From assembly GCA_964017185.1 (NCBI GenBank), contig OZ024884.1, forward strand, positions 19,190,048-19,254,047: DNA of 64,000 nucleotides. Reading direction: 5' to 3'. The notes beneath the pieces were generated by a model. That model saw nothing but the letters and a program-made list of their open reading frames with translations, did no database searches and was not told the origin of the DNA. Numbering within the stretch: the first letter of the stretch is position 1; each line of letters begins with the position of its first letter. Positions 31,216-43,526 of this stretch are shown here, one piece after another. The position numbers and the translations under genes were made by a program. Source of the stretch: Rugalucina vietnamica (Eukaryota > Mollusca > Bivalvia > Lucinida > Lucinidae).

Positions 31216-34191
31216 AAGAATGGCTTTTATAATGGATGCAGATGCTGAGCAATACACTAAGGGGGCCCCCACAGTGAGCAATTTTCATAATTTCTACCAG
31301 CATTGTTCAAGCAAGACATTAAGCCTTGGGCGGCTCTGAATAAAAGTGGGGGTGCTACAATTGTGCTGACTATTCTGAGTCAGAGTATTTAAACCATATA
31401 ATATACTAGGCAAATTAAATTTAGCAATTTTCGTAACATTTGCCAGTCTCTGTACATAATAAATAAAAGTGATATTTTGGAATATGGGCGTAAGTGGTAA
31501 CCTTTCGAAAAGAACTTGCAAGCGAAAAATTTCGTAAAAGTCAAACCTTACGGCGATACCGACGTGACGTTACAATTTAAGACACATGATCAGAACTTGC
31601 AGGTCTGTTATAAGTGGGAAACCAAAATCATGCTTAGGCAACTGTTTAGTCATCAAATCAAAGAAAAACATTTTAAACGTTTGGAAACAAAATTTTATCG
31701 ACGAGAAATAAAGATCGTAAGTTTTTGAATTCGACATTTTTTTTCTTTTGCTCCTACATTATCGCCTTACAGTTACGTTTCTAATTGGAATTTCCCGGAA
31801 ATCGGCGATCAGTTCAAATGTCTGATGCATATCGATATGTTAAAATAAAGAGAGTTTTCAAAATTCCCTATCTTGGCTTCATAACGTGAGCTTAAATAAT
31901 GAGTTTAACGTCAGCGTTATCTCACTAGTATGACGCGTTATGGCTCTAAAACTTTCAAGTGTTACTCACCACGGTATTGACTATATTGTGCTTTGTTTGT
32001 CTTGTTTAGTTTTTATGAAAATCAATGGCAACTTAGTAACCCAAAATTAAGGCAATTTTGACCACTTGACGGCGCGTTGACGTCGTTTTTTGGCAAGTAA
32101 AGTTTGTACCGAAAAAGCCCATTCACACTTGTCACATAACCAACAACGTTCATAAAGAAGGGGTGAAAAGAATGGGCCTAATAAACTTAATAAAAGTCAG
32201 CTGTTTGCATTGTGTTCAATGGTTGAGAATTTTGCATTCACACCCTTTCTGTATTTCTCGGATGTTCCAGAAGCCTCTTTAAAGGATGGCGTTTTTAAAT
32301 CCATCGTATCATCTGCCTAAGACTTGCTCTTGCCATTTAAATTAAAAAAAAATCCAAAATTGCTCTAAAGTGATCAAAAATATATGTAACATCAAAAATT
32401 GCTAAATTTATTTTGCATAGTATAATATGAAATGCCCACTGAATGTCCAGTGCTCAGATTGTCTCTATGTTTAAATCAATAGTGTCACATTTTATAAGCA
32501 TTATCTGGACCAAAGCTAGATTCATAGTACACAGACACATAAATTCTCGTTCTAGCTATTTTACGGCCTTTGATTGACCATAATAGCCTCTAAATTAAAA
32601 AGAAAGGAACCTGTTAAGGAACTGATTTTCAAGCTAATATCATTAGCAACATTAATAGTATTGACCAATCAAGTAAGAAATTGGAAAATAGAAGGTTCTG
32701 ATTGGACAATTTGATTAACTAGTGTATATTATTGGGAAATTTGAATAAAATGTACGAAGCTGCAAGTCGCTTAGATACTTTTGCAGTATGGCAGTGGAAT
32801 AGCAGTTGATAGGGGTTTTGGTGATAAAATTGAATGAATTTGTTGTTATTTTTATGTGAAAACATAAGATCATGGTACTGATTGAAAATGTTTCTCTGTA
32901 TACTGCCATGCACCCTCGATCATGGACTTTCTAGGCATGAATTAGTTTAGAAATTACCCCATTTCCAAGGCGTTTCTGAAAATAATGAGAACATAGGAAA
33001 AACGTTAATGATAAAGCTGTATTATGAGTTTCTCTATAAATGCGCTTTCCAGTATTATTGAGGAAAAAGAATAATTGTCACATAGTTATTGAAAATTATT
33101 GGTATGATCTGGTAATATGTCCAAGCAACTGGCATTTCAATGCACTTACGGGACTAACTATAGAAGAAGCGTCTAATAAATTCAGATCAATTGTGTCCTT
33201 CCATAAGGTGTTACGATATTGTGCCGTGGGACATTAATATGTGACAGACAGATTGGGGAGAAAATCGTAAACCATTTAGCGACAGTGTCAATTGATGCCA
33301 AATATAGTAGTCTTCCTGTGTATCGGGGAAAAAAAGACAGAAAATCAGGAGAAATGATCTAGCTTGATAGTGTGATTGCAGCCTTGATTGATAGTGGTTG
33401 AACTGCGGGTAAAAAGCGACACTTGAGTAAAAAGTGACACTGTGGATTGGAATTGACACAGGATCTCTTTGAAAGTGACAGAATGAATATGAATTAGGAA
33501 TATCAACATATGTTATAATTTGTTTGTATTTTTTTTTTCATTGAGAAAGCTAGAATTTAAATATTTTGATTAGCTTATGATTAATAATAAAAATCATTAG
33601 GAACAGCCTACTGGATAAGTGCTGGTGCCAAATTAGCAATTATTAGTAAATGATAAGCAATTAGTTTTTTCGTTTTCTGAATATACTAAATGAGGATAGT
33701 TCACTTGCTGAAGTTTTCTGGAATTGTTTTATATACTGAGTAGGCACAAAATTAATTATGTTTTCTTCATGATAGATTTTAAAAAAGAATATGTTCGTAT
33801 TTTTTGTCTGTTAAAATTAAATCGGTCTTTGCATCTGAATGTTTAGAATATTGTGGCATCATAAACTTGTACAATTAACTAGAGAAATATTGAAATGAAA
33901 ACTTGAATCTTTAATTATCGTCAAATATGCATGTTTGCATTTACAATATAAATTTTAGATGTAACATTATTTAATTATCGTCTACCACTCGATCATATTT
34001 AACTTGAATTTTTCACTTTATACTATATAGGGGAAGACAAGTAACCTGCAATTAAACCTCAACAAATAGTTGAATTTCAAATCTACATGACTTGTATGTT
34101 GATTAAACCAGAAAAACAATAGTAAAAATCAAGATGGAAGGATTCTATTTTTGGACTGAAATTTTGTGAAAAGTTTGAAACTTTAGTTTAA
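31216..34191. other. Long plain stretch without recognised repeats
   Basis: The longest repeat-poor segment of the window. 31480-32110 is locally richer in CpG (acggcgataccgacgtgacg; ttgacggcgcgttgacgtcg) and could hold regulatory sequence. Open frames are at most 96 codons and unsupported. The stretch ends at the candidate first coding exon. Confidence 0.4.
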
Positions 34192-34261
34192 ATGATCCGT
34201 GGGAAGAGTCCGGCTGATCCGTGGTCAATGTTGCCTCCGAATGCTAGAAGAGTTCTCAGAG
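34192..34261 (+). CDS. Possible first coding exon of an unrecognised gene
   Basis: An ATG at 34192 opens a frame MIRGKSPADPWSMLPPNARR followed by VLR, ending with one spare base before a donor-like gtaatc at 34262. An in-frame TAA directly precedes the ATG, so translation would begin here. The 70 bp are about half G+C inside sequence nearer 30% G+C, and they match no repeat in the window. The peptide is polar with no signal peptide or membrane segment. The phase (one base left over) fits the exon at 58896, which needs two bases of a preceding codon. The initiation context is weak (T at -3). I do not recognise the family. Confidence 0.45.
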
Positions 34262-34499
34262 GTAATCTTTTCTTTTGATATTTTTTTCTTTCCCTGCAAA
34301 TTTTGGTTTAGTTTGAGTACAACTCAAAGGCCCAGTCAAAAATTTTTCAGTCATTTCAGAACCTAGCCACCCTGGCTATCTAACCACCAGTACTTTGGGG
34401 AGCTTTAATGGTGTCTCTCTCAAGGCCAACACAAGTTGGCAGTAGGTATCAAACCCAAGATCTCTAGCTCTGGGTCGGAGGCTCTAGCTCTGGGTCGGA

Positions 34500-34706
34500 G
34501 GTTATAAAACTTTTTTCATGCTCAACTCAGCTGAGACTAAAATTTATCCTGCTCATAAATGTTAAAATGCCAACAATTGTTGGCGTTTAACATTTATGAG
34601 CAGGATAAATTACTAGTTTTTGAGTTTTGAACCTGAATTTTACACAATTTTTGACTATTTCAACATTTATGAGCAGTTGAAATTTTAATCCTAAAAGTTT
34701 TATAGT
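34500..34706. repeat. Family F foldback MITE, copy 1
   Basis: It starts gttataaaacttttttcatg-ctcaactcagctgag. The central perfect hairpin is atcctgctcataaatgttaa/ttaacatttatgagcaggat with loop gccaacaattgttggc. It ends decayed at aaaagttttata. Other copies are at 41047, 49383, 51565 and 58631. Confidence 0.75.
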
Positions 34707-34805
34707 ATCGAGATCTGCATACTGTACCCTTTCACTACGGCACTGCAATTCTTTTTTTACTTGCCAGTGCAATCTGATGATGTTTTGAAGCCTGAGACAC
34801 ACAGA

Positions 34806-35012
34806 GTGGGAGAGTGTGGTGGTATAGTGGTTACAGCTCCTGAATAGAGACTGATGGAGATTTGAACCCAAAGGCACTTAAGAGTTGATCTTAATTAAGC
34901 AAGAAATAATTACTCCCCAAAATACTGATTAGTACCCAAGAAGCAGTTGGGTCATATCCTGATCTGACTGAAAAATTGTTTACTGGGACAAAGTTTAACA
35001 ACCAAGCTAACA
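34806..35012 (+). repeat. Degraded tRNA-derived SINE (family S)
   Basis: A box: gtggtggtatagtggttaca. B box decayed: agatttgaaccca. Tail: tctgactgaaaaattgttta-ctgggacaaagttta. This follows the order of the copy at 8862. Confidence 0.55.
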
Positions 35013-35422
35013 AACAAAATACAGACAGACAAAATGTTTGAATCAGTTGAGATCCAATGTTGGGGCTCATTGAAACTAAAACGGCCAAATCTTGCATGGC
35101 CAAAACCACTGCAAGAATGGAAGTTTGCTATATTTTCTGCAAAAGGATTTGTACCAATCATATTGATCTTGAATCTCTTCCTTAAAATGGCAGAAATTCC
35201 AAATTTGTTATGTGACAGAAAATTGCTCTGTCGGGAATTGTTCTCAGGAAAATTTTACTCCTGCGAGGTGTCACAGGATGAATTTCTTGTGTTATTAGTT
35301 TAGAAGTAGAAATGTATTATTTGAAGCAGTGTCATCTGTTATTGTCAAATTGTATTTTGCATCTTGCCGCCAGACACATTTTGCTTGATTTAAGTTGAGG
35401 GTATTAGAATTGCATTTAAAAA

Positions 35423-37500
35423 TTAGTCAATGTCGAATGGGCCAAAAAAGTCGTCCCGTGGGAATTTCATGACGATTTATGACGACCTACCTTAAATCAA
35501 ACTATGGGGCATATGCAGCAATTTAAACCAGTTCGTCGCCCTGAGACCCGCGTATGGGCTGAACTATGACGTCATCAAAATGGCGACCAGCGCACTCATA
35601 ATATGCAATTTGAACAACCATTTTCATACTAAATTTGATGTCCAGCTTCTCGCTGTTTTCAAATGGATGTATTTTACCAATTGTATTTATAAAATCTATA
35701 TCAGCACAAAATATCTCTTACAAGGAGCATAGCACTGACAATATGATCCACGTCAAGACAAAATCTGCATGCAAAGTGCTAAGCTATGCATACTCCAGTA
35801 GCCAATTTGACCTACTTTGCATACCCCAAGATTATTTTGCACTGGTACCAAATCAAATAATTTTCGTTTACCAAAGATAAACTCAATTGCACTATGAAAA
35901 AAAAAATGCACGGTTTCCATGGCAACCGTTAACGTGATTCTTGAGGATGGGGTGTGCATACAAAATTGACCTTATCTCCACTGTTACTTATCCTAGACTA
36001 TTGCACATGGTCTCTTTAAAGCTTAGATATAACCCTTTTCTTCTATGGTACGTAATGCAAATTATCTAATTAGCATATTCATTAATTTTCATGAAAACAT
36101 GAAAATTGGCAGAAAAATCTTTAAAAAACCCATAATTAAACTTAATTTCAGACAAAAACTGTGATTGTGACACTTTGTTATTGAGCCGGTAATATCATAT
36201 GAAGAATGTATTGATGACCTGGTCCTATATGAAAAATATCTCATTTGCATATTCATGAAAATTAATAAAACTGTCAAAACGTGAAGAAAAACGAGGGAAA
36301 ACTATATCCATTTTAAGGTATTGGATAGGTTATAAGATCTAATCAATTATCTTGCATCCCTGGGACAAATTCTCAAGACTGTCAGTGTTGTCAGAGAGAC
36401 CACCTTAATTCCATAAAATATTGTCCTCAGCAATGAAAAAAAAAAAAAAACAAAAAAAAAAAAAAACAAAAAAAAACACATTTGCATGATGTAAAATTAC
36501 ATAGCTTCCACACCACTCCTCATGCGATTCTAAAGAACAGGATGTACTTACAAAAATACTTATATCCCACCAACAGAATGCTCTAGAATTCTATAATTGG
36601 ACTGATAGTGCCACATGAATCTAATAATTTAACCTTGATACCTAATATTAAATTACTGACTTTACTTATTCATGAAAATAAATAAAACAAACAAAGAATT
36701 GGAGAAAAACATGTGGGAAAAAATAGAGGGTCTGTGTACAAAATCGCCTGTACCAGAGCTCTAAATCAACGCAGGATGCTGAAAGAGCTATCAAATGAAT
36801 GATATGGCATTGTAATATGACCCTGAAGTATGGCATTAGAATAATCTGATTTTCCATTTCATGAATTTTAATGAAAACTTAACAAATTTGAGAGAGAGAG
36901 TGAAAAAAAATAAATGAGTATACCTACAAAAGGACTTGTATCTCAGCAATCAAAAGTCATATGGTGCTGAAAATGACATCAAATGATGTCTATGGCATTA
37001 TTAAACTATCCTGTACTTGTACAGTTTATGGGTCATTTGTTTTAAGGTTTAGGAATATTAACAAAACATTTTGAATTAAGAGAAAACAATACGGAAATAG
37101 TAAGGGGCATACGTAGAAAAACGCACGTATCTTGGCTACTGAAAGACCTAGGGAGCTATAATTGTTAATGAATGATTGCTAGGAAAATGTTCTGTAACCA
37201 TATAATCAGATATATAAAGTTAAAAAAATATTGAAGCTGAGATGCTTTAAGAGCAGTGAACATATGGATGAGAAAGTATATGGGTCATGCCGCGGTTTCG
37301 GCTACATAAGCTTCAGCTATTTTTGTTGTATGGATATTAATGACATCTTAATAAATAAGAGCACAATCAATGAAAAATGAAGGGGTCCAAAATTGCTGAT
37401 ATCTCTGTGGCCGATAGCCGAAGAGAACTCAAAATTGGATCAATTTATTGCTAGGACAATGATTTATTGTCATGTGCTCAGATATATAAATCATGCTTTC
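35423..37500 (+). mobile_element. Giant foldback element, left arm (about 2.1 kb)
   Basis: It starts ttagtcaatgtcgaatggg and is complementary, with moderate divergence, to 37620-40345. Anchors: gacgatttatgacgacct (35471) with 40290-40307; tgacgtca (35567) with 40204; cttgcatccctggga (36351) with 39389; cctcagcaatg (36424) with 39314; agaatgctctagaat (36577) with 39197; gaaagacctag (37143) with 37845; tgtatggatatta (37331) with 37762. The inner part of the arm is itself a chain of degenerate units of about 186 bp, starting near 36546, 36736, 36922 and 37108. No coding frame. Confidence 0.85.
36436..36480. repeat. A-rich low-complexity tract
   Basis: Runs of A broken by single C, present in the left arm of the foldback only. 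The matching place in the right arm reads atgatttttcattgc, so this tract grew after the arms formed. Confidence 0.9.
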
Positions 37501-37619
37501 TGGCAAGCAAAGTTTAGTAAATTTTGGTGAAGCACATCCTTCAATTTTCTGTTATTTTCACATTTTTTCGAAAATTAATGAACAATCAGAAAATTTAATG
37601 ACATGTGGTTAAGCTATCG

Positions 37620-38168
37620 GAATACATGGCAGTAGTGCATTCTCCTTTCATTCTATTGGTACCATTTTCATCACATATTGGCAGCTGAGATATGAACGAT
37701 TTTGGTTTGGTGTACCCGTTCATTTTGCGTTGAGTTTTCTCTTATTTATGAAGATCTCAGTAATATCCATACAACAAAATAAGCTGATTGCATGGTTATA
37801 GAACATTGTCCTAGTAATCAGTTGATGCCAGTTATAGCTCTCTAGGTCTTTCAGTAGCCAAGATACATGCGTTTTTCTACGTATACCCCCTTAATTTTTC
37901 CGTATTTTTTTCTCTTAATTCATAAGGTTCTGTTAATATTCTAAAAACTAAAAACCAAATGACTCATAAATTGTAGTACAGGATGGTATAATATTTCCCT
38001 GCACACCATTTGGTGCCCTTTTCAGCACCATAGGACTTTGATTGCCGAGATACAAGTCATTTTGTAGGTTTACTCAATTATTTTTTGCATTTCCTTTTCT
38101 CTCATTTTTATCGCACCTGCTTATAGCAGGGTGCGATATAGGAGTTCAAATTTCCGTCCGTCCGTCCA

Positions 38169-38202
<34 letters not shown>

Positions 38203-40345
38203 AACATTTACGTCGAAGTTTAGTTTTCTCGACATCAGAGATAGCTGCGAGTCTGAAACCTTGCATAGTAATTGTCCCTGACATACCCTTCAAGCACGCA
38301 CCTTAACCCGGTGCCCTTGACCTATATTTCACGGTCCACTGACTTTGAAAATTTTTACGTCGAAGTTTTGTCAACATTTACGTCGAAGTTTGGTTTTCTG
38401 GACATCAGAGATAGCTGCAAGTCTGAAACCTTGCATAGTAATTGTCCTTGACATACCCTTCAAGCACGCACCTTAACCCGGTACCCTTGACCTATATTTC
38501 ACGGTCCCCTTCAAGCACGCACCTTAAACCGGTACCCTTGACCTATATTTCACGGTCCACTGACTTTGAAAATTTTTACGTCGAAGTTTGGTTTTCTCGA
38601 CATCAGAGATAGCTGCAAATCTGAAACCTTGCATAGTAGTTGTCCTTGACATGCCCTTCAAGCACGCACCTTGACCCGGTGCCCTTGACCTATATTTCAC
38701 GGTCCACTGACTTTGAAAATTTTTACATCGAAGTTTGGTTTTCTCGACATCAGAGATAGCTGCGAGTCTGAAACCTTGCATAGTAATTGTCCTTGACATG
38801 CCCTTCAAGCACGCACCTTGACCCGGTGCCCTTGAACTATATTTCACGATCTTTTGACTTTGCCCGATGCAGGTGCGATATCGACCTCCGCGGAGTTCTT
38901 GTTTAAGTTTTCATTAAAATTAATGAAATGGTAAATCAGATTATTCTTATATCATACTTCAGGGCCATAGTACTTTGCCATAGCATTCATTTGATACCAC
39001 TTTCAGCATCCTGGGTTGATTTACAGCTCTGGTACAACTGATTTTGTACGACTATACCCCCTATTTTTCCACAATTCTTCTCTATTTATTATCTTTATTT
39101 TAATTTATTTTCATAAATAGTAAATTCAATGATTTAAATATTAGGTATCAAGGTTAAATTGTTAAGTACATGCATCACTGTCATACCAATTATAGTATTC
39201 TAGAGCATTCTGTTTGTGGGATACAAGTATTTTTGTAAGTACAGCCTATTCTTTAGAATCGCATGAGGAGTGGTGTGGAAACTATGTAATTTTACATCAT
39301 ACAAATGATTTTTCATTGCTGAGGACAATATTTTATGACATTAAAATGTTCCCTCTAACAACACTTACAGCCTTGAGACTTTGTCCCAGGGATGCAAGAT
39401 AGGTCTTATAACACATGCAATACCTTGCAATGGATATAATTTTTCCCTCGTTTTTCCTCACTTTTTGATATTTTTATTAATTTTCATGATATGCAAATGA
39501 GATAATTTTCATATAGGACCAGGTCATCAATTAATTTGTCATTTGATACTTCCTTTTCAATAACAAAGTATCACAATGCCAGTTTGGACCTGAAATTAGT
39601 TTATTTATAGATTTTTTAAGATTTTTTGCCATTTTTCATGAAAATTAATGAATATGCAAAACAAATAATTCGCATAACTTACCATCGGGAGAAAGGACTA
39701 TGTACATGCTTTAAAATGAGACCATGTTCAGTAGTCTAGGATAAGGAACAGTGAAGATATGACCAATTTTGTATGTACATCCCCATGCTTAAGAATCACG
39801 TTGACGGCGTTGCCATGGAAACCATGCAATTTTTCATAGTGTAGTTGAGTTTATCTTTGAGGACAAAAATTCTTTGCATTTCTTTGGTTCCAATGAATGA
39901 TGTGGCACCCATGAAAAATTGTCCTGGGGATGCAAAGGTATGTCAAATTAGCTCCCGTGGTACCTAGGTTGTTGGCGGTTCTAGAAGAAAAAAAAAATGT
40001 ATATCCAACGTATGCACAAACGGACGCAGGGCCGGATAAAGCAATATCCTTTGACCTATCGATTTAATTCGTCTATTGTGTGTATAATCAGATGCATTTC
40101 ATACATTTTCTTTGCAAAATAGGTAATAATGCGAAGTTTGTTTTCAATTGATTTTGATGGAAATACGAGTAATTCATATATAGGCAGATAGCCGCCATAT
40201 TGATGACGTCATAAATCGACTCTCACGCGGATGTAAGTGCGACGAACAGGTTTAATGTTATACATATACCCCATAGATAAGTTTTATATAGGTCGTCATA
40301 AATCGTCAAAAAAATCGCACGAGATTCCCATTCGACATTGACTAA
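37620..40345 (-). mobile_element. Giant foldback element, right arm (interrupted by family C element)
   Basis: Complement of the left arm, ending cccattcgacattgactaa at 40345. Excluding the 792-bp insertion at 38110-38901, it is about 1.9 kb, similar to the left arm. The apex of the hairpin lies at about 37500-37620. Both arms have independent substitutions and small indels, so the structure is old. Confidence 0.85.
38110..38901 (+). mobile_element. Helentron-like non-autonomous element, family C
   Basis: The 5' end T^ATCGCACCTGCTTATAGC-AGGGTGCGAT is a terminal palindrome. A (CCGT)n/(TTCG)n microsatellite follows at 38154-38202. The tandem core has gacatcagagatagctgc at 38231, 38401, 38599 and 38746 (basic unit 147 bp, enlarged in two units by internal duplications). 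The 3' end is caggtgcgatatcgac, hairpin ctccgcggag, ttCTTG^TTT. Because 147 is a multiple of three, a repeated 49-residue minus frame runs through the core; it is not a gene. The empty site is preserved in the other foldback arm. Confidence 0.75.
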
Positions 40346-40409
40346 ATGTGGGACATTTGAAAATGTGGGACATTTAAAAGTGTGGGACATTTAAAAATGT
40401 GGAACATTC
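40345..40409 (+). repeat. 17-bp tandem repeat, about four units
   Basis: Unit atgtgggacatttgaaa with small changes, directly outside the foldback's right end. Confidence 0.9.
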
Positions 40410-40562
40410 TTGGAAGTTTTCAAACTCATGCTTGGGATACCAAACTAATACAAAATGTTGTATAAAAACCAGGGGTAGTCTTTCAAATGAGTTTTTCATC
40501 CAGAGCCCCATTTCTATATAACCTTAGCTGTTGAGTAGGACGTAAAACACGTCTAAATCATC

Positions 40563-40792
40563 ATATGAGCCGCGTCATGAGAAAACCAGAGTTTTGCCTA
40601 TGCGAAAACAAAGGCGCAGATCAGCTTCGCAGTAACTGCAAAGCTTATCAGCACCTGTGTTTTTGCTACACAGATAGTACAATTCCTCTTCTTCCTGAAT
40701 CCAAAATTTTAAGCTTCTAGCCATCTTCTATAGCTGCACAGACGGGTTTGTGACGGACTGGTTTTCTTCAGTCACGACTCAGAAATTTGACC
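40563..40792 (-). repeat. Family E hairpin MITE, copy 14
   Basis: Reversed copy. Stem ttcgcagtaactgcaaag (mixed). The left end atgagccgcgtcatgagaaa is good; the right end is shortened (ggttttcttcagtcacgact). Confidence 0.82.
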
Positions 40793-40837
40793 TAGTTTAT
40801 GGTCAGACTTCTCTATGATCTCAGAACTACATGGGGA

Positions 40838-40960
40838 GGATGGTGGCCTGGTTGTAGAGTATCAAACTCCGATCAAGAGATCTTGGGCTCGATCCCCACA
40901 CAGGGCGCTGTGTTGTGTCCTTCAGAGCAAGACACATTAACTCCCCATTAAAATAGTTCA
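40838..40960 (+). repeat. tRNA-derived SINE (family S), 3'-truncated
   Basis: A box ggtggcctggttgtagagta, B box gggctcgatcccc, then tgttgtgtccttcagagcaa and acacattaactcccc. The tail is missing. Confidence 0.65.
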
Positions 40961-41046
40961 CTGTGACCTATATTTAACAGGTCAGTAATATTGCGGTTAC
41001 ATGCAGGCAAAGGTTGGAATAAATTCCTACACAGTTTTGAAGCTCT

Positions 41047-41281
41047 GGTCCCTAGGTTACAAAAATGTTTTTATGCTCAACTCAGCTGAGCATAAAATAT
41101 TAAAGTGCTCATAGATACCAAAATAGCACAAATATATTGAAATTGAAGGTTTAGAATGCCAAAGCCTGTAATTTATCCTGCTCATAAATGTTAAAATGCC
41201 AACAATTGTTGGCATTTTAACATTTATGAGCAGTATAAACTTTACTTTTAGCTGAGCATGAAAAAAGTTTTATAACCTCAG
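41047..41281. repeat. Family F foldback MITE, copy 2
   Basis: Ends ggttacaaaaatgtttttat-gctcaactcagctgag and gctgagcatgaaaaaagttt-tataacc. Central hairpin atcctgctcataaatgttaa with palindrome ccaacaattgttgg. Confidence 0.82.
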
Positions 41282-41854
41282 AACCTGGTGTTCAGATATA
41301 ATTCAGCCTGACAGATATGCCCTGAAATCTTCTGCATCTTTCATTTCAGTAATTATGAACCAAATCCATCGAGACTCAAATTGCATTTTGAATTACGATT
41401 TGTGGCACAAAACAAAACGCATGTCAGTTTTTATAACCACGGCGCCTTTCATCTATTCCATCCATGGTAATGTGATTGCTTACATATTTGGAATGAAAAG
41501 TCCCAGGGAACACAATTATAAATCTAGGAAGCAAAAGCAATTGATGAGATCTAATTGTAAAATCCATTGTAAGGCCATGACAAAAATTTTCTTTGTTTGA
41601 TTTTATGTCCACTGCTTAATAATATACAATTCTCTGATTATAAGCAACTTCATTGTCCAAGCTTACTTTTGGTGAATTAATGGATTTGATGATTTGTCAT
41701 AAAGTTATGTTGAATGCTTTAACTATTCTAACACACCTCGCCTAATAGCCAATGATTAAAAAACGTGTTAAATTGTGCAACAATTTCACTGGGCAAATAA
41801 GTGTGATGTTACTTTGCGCCATTTGTGACGTCAGCATCCCCACCAAGCACGGTT

Positions 41855-42052
41855 AGACGGTGTGACGTCTTTTTAGCGCATAACAAGCGTAATAAATGTG
41901 TGTAAATATCCGCATTACAGTCAAATATTTGGCAGAATATCTACAAAGCAAGACGGTGTGACTTCTTTTTAGCGCATAACAAGCATAATAAATGTGTGTA
42001 AATATCCGCATTACAGACAAATACATGTATTTGGCTGAATATCTACAAAGCA
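41855..42052 (+). repeat. Two-unit tandem duplication, about 96/102 bp
   Basis: Units start agacggtgtgac at 41855 and 41951, nearly identical. The second has an extra acatgt and a few substitutions. Confidence 0.95.
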
Positions 42053-42120
42053 ATGGCGGAAAGCTCAGCAATATCAACGGTTTCAGCGACTTTTATTCCG
42101 TTTATTGTGTGTTAGAATCA

Positions 42121-42290
42121 AAATAGATCAGCTCAAGTGCTTGAATTGTTGAGTGATAATTCACTGTTTGTTGGTAAATTGTAAGAATATAAATCACTCG
42201 CACTACGCACTCATGATTTTATATTATTTAAAACTGACCAATAAACAGTAAATTATTACTGAACAATTCACTGCTAGAGCTGATCTATTT
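42121..42290. repeat. Foldback MITE of 170 bp
   Basis: Arms of about 55 bp: aaatagatcagctc...attgttgagtgataattcac and the complement ending gagctgatctattt. The centre is itself palindromic (atataaatcactcgcac / gtgcg..tgattttatat). Confidence 0.75.
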
Positions 42291-42724
42291 CTTAAATGAA
42301 AGGTACATGGAAGAAACTATTTTTTTTGTGTGGCCTTAAAACAGTATAACTGAATTTATAAAAAAAAAGTTAATCAAATAATAGCAGAGTTTATATTGAT
42401 AATTTCTGAGTTTCTGAAGCAAACAATTATTTCCTTAGTAACAGAACTGTCAGTATGTATTTGGTATGTATATGGTTGACAATAAACAATTTGGGCAATA
42501 CACTTTAGATTAAAAATCAGTTTCTTGCATTAATTGGAATGTAACTTTGCCTGACTTCAGACCTTAAAGAGAAAACAATTTTGACATAACTTCTTTTGTA
42601 CAGTATAGATAATACAGTATTCTGGCATATGTTAGGATGGGACTGGGTATGGAAGGAATTTATTGACTTTATAAGAAGTTTTTTTCTTACATTAGTACTG
42701 TTATTCTCTTCTGAAGAAGTATAA

Positions 42725-42925
42725 ATGAGCGGCATAATGAGAAACACGGCTTTTTGCCACGGCTTTTTGCCGATGTGAAAACATTAGTGCACATCAGCTA
42801 TGCAGTATTAAACCTCTTGTATCCAAAATTCAATCCTAAAAGCCTATATATATGTACAGACCAGTTTGTGTCGGACCTGTTTGGAATCCAGAAGAATGGT
42901 TTTCTTGCTTTGATCGCGGCTCATA
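42725..42925 (-). repeat. Family E hairpin MITE, copy 15 (hairpin half deleted)
   Basis: Reversed copy. The left side has a small duplication (cacggctttttgc twice). The right arm of the stem and the adjacent ctttgttttcgc are missing. It keeps cagaccagtttgtgtcggac and ends gatcgcggctcat. Confidence 0.75.
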
Positions 42926-43526
42926 TATATCATGCCTACTTATACTCTCAGAAACCATTTTTTATGGCTATATAAACAATGAAATGCAATTAGGAAAGGA
43001 AAAGCCTGTAAGCCCCAAAGGCTTTAGTAGCTTGACAAATGGCATTCCAATAGGGCATGCTTGGACAACAAGTCAATATCACATCTTTTTCTTTTCTTTT
43101 TTGTTCAATAAAGTCTTTCGATCAGCCGCATCTTTAGGAAACCATTGATCTACAAGTCTGTGGGTATCTTTGCCCCCAGGTGCCTGGCTGCCTGGGGGCC
43201 AAGCTGCATACTGGGCCAATACACACTTTCATGAAGGCTTGATCATGAAAATATTTCTATGGCCATTCTTTCTCAACTGTTGATTCAAGAAAAGCTTTAA
43301 ACTTTGTCAGTTTGTGGTGAAAGAAATGTGCACTAAGTACTGGTAATCTGCCTCTAGAAGGTTTGCACAGGAACAGCATGGCTATGATAACTGACCCTAC
43401 CAATATTATCTTAGGTGTTGAATGTGGACTCACACATATTTTAATTAACAATTTAAACAAAATAAGATAGTTCACATGGTTATTTTTCATTCTGGGCAAT
43501 TATGATGAAACCAAGCACTAAATATT
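42926..43526. other. AT-rich sequence; small GC hairpin at 43173-43200
   Basis: gcccccaggtgcctggctgc-ctgggggc forms a strong short hairpin at 43173-43200. Nothing else was recognised. Confidence 0.4.

Noticed and set aside
35034..35303. 89-codon frame as a gene
   Set aside because: It starts next to a degraded SINE, and an equally open antisense frame covers the same bases. No splice or family support.
38524..38847. 107-codon minus-strand frame with a repeated 49-residue unit
   Set aside because: It is a by-product of the 147-bp tandem core (3 x 49) of the family C element.
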